In this document: positions 7,839 through 15,034 of the stretch, piece by piece
How the letters are laid out: each line of letters begins with the position of its first letter
How positions within the stretch are numbered: position 1 is the stretch's first letter
Assembly (NCBI GenBank): GCA_013041835.1
Contig: JABDRH010000636.1
Coordinates: 1-18,934, forward strand
DNA length: 18,934 nt
Reading direction: 5' to 3'
Origin: Desulfatitalea sp.
GTDB lineage: Bacteria > Desulfobacterota > Desulfobacteria > Desulfobacterales > Desulfosarcinaceae
Translations under genes and position numbers: made by a program
The notes under the pieces: generated by a model
Databases searched by the model: none
Told to the model about the DNA's origin: nothing
What the model saw: the letters and a program-made list of their open reading frames with translations, nothing else

Positions 7839-8322
7839 TACCCGCAAATCAGTATCCCAATACTTGACCTTTAAACTGGGTGAAGAGATGTTCGCCCTCG
7901 ACGTGGCGCAGGTCCGTGAGATCCTGGATGTCACCACGATCACCAAAGTACCCCGTTCACCCGATTTTATGCGCGGGGTCATCAATGTCCGCGGCAGCAT
8001 CGTTCCGGTAGTGGATCTGCGTTTAAAATTCGGCTTGCCCGTGGTCGAACGGACCGTGGATACCCGCATTGTCGTCATGGAGATCCACATGGACGGTGAC
8101 ATGAATATCGTGGGCGCCCTGGCCGATGCCGTACACGATGTCTTGGATATGGATACCACGGACATCGAGGCGGCCCCCAAGCTTGGCGCCAAATGGAACA
8201 CTGAATTTATCAAAGGCATCGGCAAGCTCGACGAACGGTTCATTATCATTTTGGATGTCGATCGGGTCTTTTCATCCGGAGAACTGGCCCTGGTTTCCGA
8301 AAAACAGCCCGAAGCGGCATAA
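7828..8322 (+). CDS. cheW: Chemotaxis coupling protein CheW
   Basis: CheW is a 164-residue adaptor joining chemoreceptors to CheA in the cytoplasmic array. The CheW fold is clear: YLTFKLGEEMFALDV at the start, the signature GVINVRGSIVPVVDLR (residues 50-65), VGALADAVHDVLDM in the middle, and FIKGIGKLDERFIIILDVDRV towards the end. The ATG overlaps cheR by 11 nt, with AAAGGA 7 nt upstream inside cheR, indicating translational coupling. This is the last recognisable chemotaxis gene; base composition changes just downstream. Confidence 0.97.
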   Translation: MKSDTRKSVSQYLTFKLGEEMFALDVAQVREILDVTTITKVPRSPDFMRGVINVRGSIVPVVDLRLKFGLPVVERTVDTRIVVMEIHMDGDMNIVGALADAVHDVLDMDTTDIEAAPKLGAKWNTEFIKGIGKLDERFIIILDVDRVFSSGELALVSEKQPEAA

Positions 8323-8405
8323 AAGGTCGGACCCCCGGAACATAGGCAACGACAGCAAGGAAATCGTTCCAGAGCCTTTTTTACCCAACGGATTTGCCCC
8401 TACTG

Positions 8406-10487
8406 ATGTTCACTATGCAGATAATAAAAGGATTTGTTCTGGCAATGGCGGTGTTGACCCTTTCCAACTGCGCAAGCCTTGTCGGGAACGTACCCGGCAA
8501 GGACAGTGGAGAGCAGATCGAGATGCGTCGGGAGCAACACGCGAAGACTGAAATAGCTACCGTTAGCAAAACGATAACGCAAATGGATGATGGAACGAAT
8601 TTTTCGCTTCTCATCAACAAACCGCTAACACTTGAAGATGCCATTTCATACGCGCTGGAAAATAACCTTGATGCGGCCGTTAAACAACTTGAAAGCGATA
8701 TCCAAAAAGAAGCCATTGTGGGTGAACGGCTGACAATGCTGCCTTCTTTGATTCTCGACGGTGAACTCAGCTGGCGGGATAGATATGATGCAAGCTTTTC
8801 CGAAGCGCTGAATGCCGATGAGGGTGGCGCCCAAGCGTATAATTATTCAAGGGATAAAAACACAAAACGATTTAGTGCGGAATTGTCCTGGGATCTGTTG
8901 AATTTCGGCATTGCCTATTTTCAACAACGGCAAGCCTTCTACCAGTACGAAATTGCAGAACAGCGACGTCGCCGTGTGATTCAAGATCTGAAATTCGATG
9001 TGAGCAAGAATTATTGGCAGGCGCAGACAGCAAAAAAATCCATGCAAATGGCCAAAGGATTGGTCGAGCGGCTAAAGGAGCGAAAACATATTCTTCAAAA
9101 TCAGCTTGCTTCCGGAAATGCGTCCGAGTTGGAGGCCCTTGAAACTGTCGTTATTCTATCTGAAATGGAAATGAATATGGCCGGATTTCAACAGGACTAT
9201 CAGCGTTACAAAAGCAAGCTTGCCGCGTCCATGGGGTTACCCGCGGATAGCGTTTTTGAAATCGCGGACATGGACGACAACCTTATTCCCGACGATACCC
9301 GGCTGGAAATCGCGTCGCTTGAAAAAATCGCGCTGCGTCACCGCCCTGAACTGTTCGAACAGGATATGCAAGAACAAATCAGCATGGATGAAGCGCATAT
9401 TGCGATTTCTCAACTATTTCCCAAGCCGTCCCTCTTTTATCGCTACAGCTATGACGATGATTCTCACCTGTATGATAACCAATGGCACCAAGCGGGTATG
9501 CGGTTGTCTTTTGACTTGCTGTCCGTTCCCCGGAAAAAAAGCCGGCAAAAAGAAATAGCCATCAAGAAATCACTGGTTCAAACGCAGCGCCGGTCAATCG
9601 CTGCTGCTATTCTAACACAGCTTAGGATAGCTGTTATTGATTTTGAAGACGCAAAACAAAATTACCGCCACTCAATACAGATTGCAGCCAGCAGAAGGCT
9701 GTTGATGAAGGCCCATCAACGTCATGCGCGACTAGGGAACGGCACGTACGAAGATGTGATTAAAAATGAAGCGAAATTTCTGTTTGCAGAAGTTCACAGA
9801 ATGTCATTGTATTTGGAAATGGTGATTGGTGAACAACGCATTTTGAACAGCATCGGCAGCGAAGATATTGGCAAGGCGCATTTTTTAAAAACAAAAGAAC
9901 CTGCAACCGGCGTACAAACCGTTTCCCACGACGAACCATTGCCTGACAAACACACTTTGGTTCAAAAACGCGAAAACACGCAGGTGCCTGCCAACGTGAT
10001 GCAAGCACCCAAAAGAGAGCATGTCCTTTACCAGGGACTTAAATCCCCTCGGCCCTATTCTCTCCAACTATCGAGTTGGAAAACCAAAGAAAAAGCGAAA
10101 AAAATGCTATCCGGTTATGTTGGAAATGGATTGAATGCATTTATCGTCAAAACGGGTATAAATGAAAAAAGCGAGCGATGGCGTTGCTATGAAGGCCACT
10201 ATGGATCGATTAAAGAGGCGCGAATGGCAAAAGAAGCGCTGAGGCTTCCCACGGCAATTGTAATGAAAACACCCTATGCGGTCTATATTGATCACTTTTC
10301 GACCCAACGGGCCATGGCGGATATGGCTTACACGCTCACCCAGAAGGGGTACTCCCCCTATACCCTTAAAGGAAAAGAAACGGACTTTCAAATACTTGTG
10401 GGCGCGTTTTACAAAAGCACCTCGGCCGAAACGCTATCCGAAGAAATGAAAGCCCAGGGGATACAAGCTCAAGCCGTTCGACGGTAA
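8406..10487 (+). CDS. TolC-family outer-membrane channel with two C-terminal SPOR-like domains
   Basis: About 693 residues. The start is uncertain between ATG 8406, ATG 8415 and TTG 8394, because none has a clear Shine-Dalgarno. All three give a lipoprotein-like signal peptide ending LTLSNC, with lipidated Cys22 (counted from 8406); Asn at -1 is unusual but tolerated. Two outer-membrane-efflux halves follow (about 73-285 and 300-485) with long amphipathic helices, LSWDLLNFG, and the typical RYKSKLAASMGLPADS. Such proteins form the trimeric exit duct of type I secretion and efflux. After a polar linker (about 490-545) come two SPOR-like alpha/beta units (about 550-615, starting YSLQLSSW, and 623-693, starting YAVYIDHF). 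SPOR domains bind glycan strands of peptidoglycan stripped of stem peptides. TolC family members normally end near 450-500 residues, so this is a fusion. It is followed after about 80 nt by the adaptor gene. Confidence 0.88.
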   Translation: MFTMQIIKGFVLAMAVLTLSNCASLVGNVPGKDSGEQIEMRREQHAKTEIATVSKTITQMDDGTNFSLLINKPLTLEDAISYALENNLDAAVKQLESDIQKEAIVGERLTMLPSLILDGELSWRDRYDASFSEALNADEGGAQAYNYSRDKNTKRFSAELSWDLLNFGIAYFQQRQAFYQYEIAEQRRRRVIQDLKFDVSKNYWQAQTAKKSMQMAKGLVERLKERKHILQNQLASGNASELEALETVVILSEMEMNMAGFQQDYQRYKSKLAASMGLPADSVFEIADMDDNLIPDDTRLEIASLEKIALRHRPELFEQDMQEQISMDEAHIAISQLFPKPSLFYRYSYDDDSHLYDNQWHQAGMRLSFDLLSVPRKKSRQKEIAIKKSLVQTQRRSIAAAILTQLRIAVIDFEDAKQNYRHSIQIAASRRLLMKAHQRHARLGNGTYEDVIKNEAKFLFAEVHRMSLYLEMVIGEQRILNSIGSEDIGKAHFLKTKEPATGVQTVSHDEPLPDKHTLVQKRENTQVPANVMQAPKREHVLYQGLKSPRPYSLQLSSWKTKEKAKKMLSGYVGNGLNAFIVKTGINEKSERWRCYEGHYGSIKEARMAKEALRLPTAIVMKTPYAVYIDHFSTQRAMADMAYTLTQKGYSPYTLKGKETDFQILVGAFYKSTSAETLSEEMKAQGIQAQAVRR

Positions 10488-10566
10488 TGCGTCATTTCAT
10501 TTACATGCATGGGCGGCAAACGATACACAAGGTTGATATCGGCATATCGTAAAGGCGGCATTGAAA

Positions 10567-11343
10567 ATGAAAAGATTTGTGATTCTATTGTTGATGATAA
10601 ACCTGACGCTGTTCACAATTTCATTGAGTATGGACCAGGCCCATGCGCAAGACCCTTCAAACCCTTATGGAAATAAAGGTTTTCTATTAATTCTTTATCC
10701 CTTGAAAGATACAACCCTTTCCGCCGAGGTTGCCGGAAAGATAAAAAGAATCTCCTATGACATGGGAGAAACGTTTAAAAAGGGGGATGTGCTGATTACC
10801 CTCGATTCAGATTATTTTCACTCTGAAAAGGAAAAAGCCGCCGCAAACGCAGCCTATTCAGCGGCTGTGTATCAATTGAAAAAAGAACTATACGACCAAA
10901 AATCAGTATCTACAGTAGAATATATCAAAGCGCAAGCAGAGCATGATATTTCAAAAGCAAGTTTGGCCATCGCCCGAAAGAACCTGGCTGTCTGCTCGGT
11001 TCGGGCGCCCTATGATGGGAAGGTTGTCAAGCGCTTATCCCGGGAAAACGAGTTTGTAGCAAAGGGGCAGCCGCTTTTGGATATTATTGATGATCGCATA
11101 ATCCGGGTGAAATTTCATCTGCCCTCATTACTTTATTCCGCTATTGAGGTGGGACAGATTTACCGCATCAAAATCAATGACATCCCATCCGAATTTGAAA
11201 GTAAGATCACCCATATTAGCCCGATTGTGGAATCAAACACCAGCAGCTTTCAGGTGTTTGCGCAAATTGATAACGCCGAAAATAAGATACGCGCGGGAAT
11301 GACAGGCTATATCCGGATAGAAGTCAAGCGGGACGATTTGTGA
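10567..11343 (+). CDS. Periplasmic HlyD/AcrA-type adaptor (membrane fusion protein)
   Basis: A 258-residue adaptor that should bridge the inner-membrane component and the TolC-like channel. It has a Sec signal peptide (MKRFVILLLM plus hydrophobic core) with likely cleavage after AHA (residue 27). The first half of the barrel-sandwich (lipoyl-like) domain runs about 48-82 (AEVAGKIKRISYDMGE, FKKGDVLITLD). A short alpha-hairpin (about 83-140) follows, then the second half (SVRAPYDGKVVKRL, VAKGQPLLDIID), a beta-barrel (178-225) and the C-terminal end. The short hairpin and small size resemble RND-type adaptors more than HlyD proper. ATG 10567 is preferred over TTG 10561 because AAAGGCGG stands about 9 nt upstream. 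The stop is 2 nt before the ATG of the next gene, so they are co-translated. Confidence 0.9.
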   Translation: MKRFVILLLMINLTLFTISLSMDQAHAQDPSNPYGNKGFLLILYPLKDTTLSAEVAGKIKRISYDMGETFKKGDVLITLDSDYFHSEKEKAAANAAYSAAVYQLKKELYDQKSVSTVEYIKAQAEHDISKASLAIARKNLAVCSVRAPYDGKVVKRLSRENEFVAKGQPLLDIIDDRIIRVKFHLPSLLYSAIEVGQIYRIKINDIPSEFESKITHISPIVESNTSSFQVFAQIDNAENKIRAGMTGYIRIEVKRDDL

Positions 11344-11345
11344 TC

Positions 11346-12710
11346 ATGAAAAATCAATCCAGCGCCCATATTGCGGTACATGCATTTAAAATACTGCGAT
11401 CCCTCTATCAGGTATCAACGAATCTTCACGCCAGTGAAAACCGTCAGGATTTGATTTTCAGAATATTAAACAACACCATTGATCTTTTCCAGTACCGCCG
11501 AGCTGTTCTATGGTCTTTGAATGGCAAGAAACCGGTTCTTTTGGGCGTATCCGGGCGGGAAGATGTTAACAAACAATCACACCTTGCCAAGCTGTGGGAA
11601 CCCGTCGTTGAATCGCTGAGAGAATCAAAGCGGGGGCACATTTTGGAGCAAATTCCAAATCATCTGACGGATCTTTGGAACGGGCTCGTGGAACAAACCG
11701 CCGGCCTTTCCGTCATGTGGATTCCCATTATATTGGATGGAAAGCTGCATGCCGGCCTTTGGTTGGAACGATGGGGCGAGGAGGTGTGGGACCCTTCCGA
11801 ATGCGAGGTCATGCACTCGTATGAACAAAATCTGCGGTTGGCATGGAAACAATTTGATCGTACCCCCCGCTTGCAGCGGATTAAATCTTTCCGGCCAAAG
11901 GGCATATCCATGGCGATAATTGCCATTATTTTGGTATTTCTGGCATATGCCCCAATCATCTCTCTTCGGGTAGTGGCGCCTTGCGAAATCATACCCAAAG
12001 ACCCGGAAATGTATGCGGCCCCTCTTGATGGTGTCATTAAAGAAATCCTGGTCAAGCCGGGCGACTATGTGAAAGCCGGTGACCTGCTGTTTTTATATGA
12101 AGACCGGATCATCATGCATGAACTTAAAGTGGCCCAAAAACAGGTTGAGATCATCAGATCCCAATATGACCGACAGCGGTTTAAATCGTTTATCGATAAC
12201 GATGTGATGGCGGAAATCCAGAGCTTGAAATACCGGCTTGAACAGGAAGAAATACGGCTGGCACTGGCGCAATCAAACGTCAATCATTTAAAAATACAGG
12301 CAAAACGAAATGGTGTGTGTATGGTCGACCACCCGGAACAATGGCAGGGCAGGCCCGTTCGGATTGGTGAGCGGGTGGTGATGATTTTCCATACCGATCA
12401 AAGCAAAGTAAAAATATTTCTTCCTGAAAAGGACAATATCGAGTTCGACAAAGACAAACCGGTCTCGATTATCCTGAATGCAGCGCCCGCGAATCGATAC
12501 AGAGCCAATTTGAATTATATAGCGCCCCAAGCGTCCAAGGGACCAAAGGGTGATTTGTATTTTCAGGCTGAAGCACAATGGCTTCAGCATGGTACAAGAA
12601 TTAAAGTAGGATCAAAGGGGACGGCCGTCATATATGGCGATAAAGTCTCCTTAATCTACTGGATATTGCGCAAACCGGTGGCTTATGCGCGCCAATTTGC
12701 CGGAATATGA
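11346..12710 (+). CDS. GAF-like / transmembrane / HlyD-like inner-membrane protein
   Basis: About 454 residues. The cytoplasmic N-terminal part (about 10-170) resembles a GAF domain: a leading helix with LRSLYQVSTNL, strand YRRAVLWSLNG, then VMWIPIILDGKLHAGLWLER. One transmembrane segment (about 188-207, IIAIILVFLAYAPI) leads to a periplasmic HlyD-like part: first lipoyl half MYAAPLDGVIKEILVKPGD (222-240), a coiled-coil hairpin (about 255-318), and a beta-barrel. The second lipoyl half is divergent (KRNGVCMVDHPEQWQGRPV). A GAF-like domain placed before a membrane-fusion region suggests that a cytoplasmic ligand or partner gates export; the ligand is unknown. The start may be ATG 11346 or GTG 11340, which would overlap the previous gene. 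The 3' end overlaps the annotated start of the M50 gene by 26 nt. Confidence 0.82.
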   Translation: MKNQSSAHIAVHAFKILRSLYQVSTNLHASENRQDLIFRILNNTIDLFQYRRAVLWSLNGKKPVLLGVSGREDVNKQSHLAKLWEPVVESLRESKRGHILEQIPNHLTDLWNGLVEQTAGLSVMWIPIILDGKLHAGLWLERWGEEVWDPSECEVMHSYEQNLRLAWKQFDRTPRLQRIKSFRPKGISMAIIAIILVFLAYAPIISLRVVAPCEIIPKDPEMYAAPLDGVIKEILVKPGDYVKAGDLLFLYEDRIIMHELKVAQKQVEIIRSQYDRQRFKSFIDNDVMAEIQSLKYRLEQEEIRLALAQSNVNHLKIQAKRNGVCMVDHPEQWQGRPVRIGERVVMIFHTDQSKVKIFLPEKDNIEFDKDKPVSIILNAAPANRYRANLNYIAPQASKGPKGDLYFQAEAQWLQHGTRIKVGSKGTAVIYGDKVSLIYWILRKPVAYARQFAGI

Positions 12711-14853
12711 AAGTCATCGTATGATTAGCCTTGAAAAGGACAATCCGCTCCCCGTGCTCCGGTCGGACATAAAAATCTTTTCCGGGCCGATTGAAGACGA
12801 TGGCTCTCCTGTATATATCATCCACGATCCGGTTTCAGAAACTTATAGTAAAATTGGATGGGAAGAGGCCATGGTGCTTAAACGGCTCCGAAACGGCCTG
12901 ACCCTATCCAAACTGATACAGGAGCTGAACGAAACGACCACACTGCGCGTAAGACCCGAAGATGTGGTCCGCTTGTGTGAAGATGCGAAGCAGCAGGGGT
13001 TAACAAAAGAGTCGCTTGTCAAACCCCCCGGCCAACTGATGGAAATGGCCCAAAAAAAGAAAAAATCCCCGCTGACATGGCTGGTGCAGCATTACCTGTA
13101 TTTTCGTATTCCCTTATTTCACCCGGACCCATTTCTTGAAAGAATGCTGCCCAAGGCCAGAATGCTCGCTTCCCCGGCGGCAAAAACGATTTATGGTTTA
13201 TTTGCCTTGATGGGGCTTTACTTTTTGACACAACGCTTTGAAAGCTATGTATCGACATTCTCGAATTTTTTTAACCTCAAGGGACTCATCGCATTCTCTG
13301 CGGTTATTGTTGTCTTAAAGGCGGCGCATGAACTAGGGCATGCCTTTGTCGCCAAGCATTATGGCCTGCGTGTCCCAACCATGGGAATAGCGCTCATGGT
13401 CTTTTTCCCGGTGGCCTACAGTGACGTAACGGACGCCTGGCGGATGCAAAGCCGGTATCAACGCGTTCAAATCGCTCTGGCGGGCATTAAGGTCGAACTG
13501 GTTATCGGCGCCCTGGCGCTTGCCTGTTGGGGTGTGACACAACCTGGAATTGTCAACAGCATCTGCTTTATCCTATCATCCACTTCACTGGTTTCTTCCG
13601 TTCTCGTCAACTTGAATCCCGCCATGCGATATGACGGGTATTATATCCTTTCCGACCTATGGCGGATTGACAACCTTTCGGAACAAGCCGGCCTTTTTAC
13701 AAAATGGTATTTAAAACGGATTCTTTTAGGGATGAACACGCCGTCTCCCATAAAGAAAATAAGTGCTCGAAGACAGTGGCAAATGGTTGTGTATTCCTTT
13801 TTCGCCTGGCATTACCGATTTTTTCTCTATCTCGGAATTGCGGTGCTTGTTTATTACAAATTCACGAAACCCATTGGCATAACACTCTTTATTCTGGAAA
13901 TCGCCACCTTTATTGTCCATCCAATCTTCATCGAAATGAACACCTTGCGAAAAGAAAAACATCTGATAAAGCTAAACAAGCGGCTATTCATGACGAGTAT
14001 AGTGCTCTTATTGCTTTTTGGATGGACAATGTTTTCTTTTCCCCGGGTAACAAGCGCACCGGCAGTCTATCTGCCTGAACACAGTCAAATGGTGTATACG
14101 CATGAAGGCGGCCAAGTTACTGATATATATAAAAAGCGTGGCGAATTGGTGTTGCCGGGGGACACCCTGATGAGGATAGAATCTCAAACATTGAATAACG
14201 ATATCGATTTTCTTCGCATCTCAGTCAAGCACCTTCGGCATACGATAAACAACTTGAAAGGAAATCCCGAAAACCTTGGGCTTGTTCCGGAAATAGAAAA
14301 ACAACTGGCGTCCAGTGAAGAGGAACTCGCTGGATTGATGGAGAAAAAAGAGCAACTGGTCATAAAAGCGAAGATAACGGGTGTCCTCGCGGAGTTGGAT
14401 GACTTGCTACAACCCGGTTGCTATGTAAAGAGAAATCAAGTGCTCGGACGAATCGTCGGTTACAAGAAAGCGAGAATAGATGCGTTTGTTTCAGAAAAGG
14501 AGATTCGGTATATTCTCCAGGGTGGAGAAGTGGTATTCTGCCCGAAAGACCATTCCGGACGCATTTCAGGAAAAATCGAAAGAATCAATCCCATCCGTGA
14601 ACAATATGTCGAGATACAGGATATCGGAACGGTTGCCGCCAAAGCGCTCCCCCTGGTCAAGGACGATTTGTCGGACCGAATGACTTTTGTCGAAAGCTAC
14701 TACAAAGTGCAAATCACCCCGATCCTACCGCAGGACAATAAGGTCAGACTGGGCACAAGCGGCCACGTATGGCTTCACACGGCGAAACAGTCCTTGGCGT
14801 TGAAACTTTTTCAGAATGTCTATGCACTTTTTATCCGAGAAAGTGGTTTTTAG
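12685..14853 (+). CDS. PqqD-like / M50 site-2-protease-like / HlyD-like fusion protein
   Basis: Up to 722 residues; a start at ATG 12721 (710 residues) is equally possible, and neither has a strong Shine-Dalgarno. N-terminal residues about 22-106 contain a PqqD-like winged-helix (around YSKIGWEEAMVL to EDAKQQGL), a fold that recognises leader peptides in RiPP pathways. Several membrane segments follow (about 168-450). The zinc motif HELGH is at 215-219 within a membrane helix, and the third-ligand motif NLNPAMRYDG is at 309-318 with Asp317, so the M50 catalytic residues look intact. The periplasmic tail (about 455-710) is HlyD-like, with a lipoyl half around HEGGQVTDIYKKRGE, a coiled coil (about 520-550) and a second half around ITGVLAELDDLL. 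It sits where an ABC transporter would sit in a type I secretion operon, and directly before the giant surface-protein gene. Whether it cleaves, gates or anchors is unknown. Confidence 0.88.
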   Translation: MRANLPEYESHRMISLEKDNPLPVLRSDIKIFSGPIEDDGSPVYIIHDPVSETYSKIGWEEAMVLKRLRNGLTLSKLIQELNETTTLRVRPEDVVRLCEDAKQQGLTKESLVKPPGQLMEMAQKKKKSPLTWLVQHYLYFRIPLFHPDPFLERMLPKARMLASPAAKTIYGLFALMGLYFLTQRFESYVSTFSNFFNLKGLIAFSAVIVVLKAAHELGHAFVAKHYGLRVPTMGIALMVFFPVAYSDVTDAWRMQSRYQRVQIALAGIKVELVIGALALACWGVTQPGIVNSICFILSSTSLVSSVLVNLNPAMRYDGYYILSDLWRIDNLSEQAGLFTKWYLKRILLGMNTPSPIKKISARRQWQMVVYSFFAWHYRFFLYLGIAVLVYYKFTKPIGITLFILEIATFIVHPIFIEMNTLRKEKHLIKLNKRLFMTSIVLLLLFGWTMFSFPRVTSAPAVYLPEHSQMVYTHEGGQVTDIYKKRGELVLPGDTLMRIESQTLNNDIDFLRISVKHLRHTINNLKGNPENLGLVPEIEKQLASSEEELAGLMEKKEQLVIKAKITGVLAELDDLLQPGCYVKRNQVLGRIVGYKKARIDAFVSEKEIRYILQGGEVVFCPKDHSGRISGKIERINPIREQYVEIQDIGTVAAKALPLVKDDLSDRMTFVESYYKVQITPILPQDNKVRLGTSGHVWLHTAKQSLALKLFQNVYALFIRESGF

Positions 14854-14933
14854 TTCACCCCACCCTAACAGTCTGATTCGTTTACCCATACCCATATGCC
14901 GCGTTTGATTTCGCATTGGATATCAGTTTTTTC

Positions 14934-14961
14934 TAAAGCAACTGATGCATTATGCCGATAA
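14934..14961 (+). promoter_or_regulatory. Candidate sigma-28 (FliA) promoter upstream of the giant adhesin gene
   Basis: In the 181-nt gap after the M50 gene, TAAAGCAA (14934-14941, preceded by C) is followed after 12 nt by an exact GCCGATAA (14954-14961). The FliA consensus is TAAAGTTT, 11 nt, GCCGATAA, so both elements match well and the spacer is one base longer. The transcript would start near 14968, about 67 nt before the TTG start. The rest of the gap shows no clear terminator or other motif. Confidence 0.6.
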
Positions 14962-15020
14962 CATCAAGGTCCTATTGATTGTATTGCGGCTCAGCGGAAT
15001 CGGTTGTCAACTGACGAGAT

Positions 15021-15034
15021 GAGAGGAAACGGCT
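15021..15034 (+). promoter_or_regulatory. Ribosome binding site deciding a TTG start
   Basis: GAGAGGAAA (15021-15029) lies about 7 nt before TTG 15035. An in-frame TGA at 15020-15022 blocks any earlier start, and the first in-frame ATG is about 440 nt downstream, inside the first DUF4347-like domain. The giant gene must therefore use a non-ATG start, and this Shine-Dalgarno points to TTG 15035. Confidence 0.75.

Noticed and set aside
8337..8382. Possible terminator after cheW: GGAA-ATCG-TTCC, then a T run at 8377-8382
   Set aside because: The stem is only 4 bp (or 5 bp with a 24-nt loop) and is separated from the T run by six bases, too weak to call.
10535..10548. Short palindrome GATAT-CGGC-ATATC before the periplasmic adaptor gene
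   Set aside because: Five-base arms in an A/T-rich gap are expected by chance, and no second copy was seen in the window.
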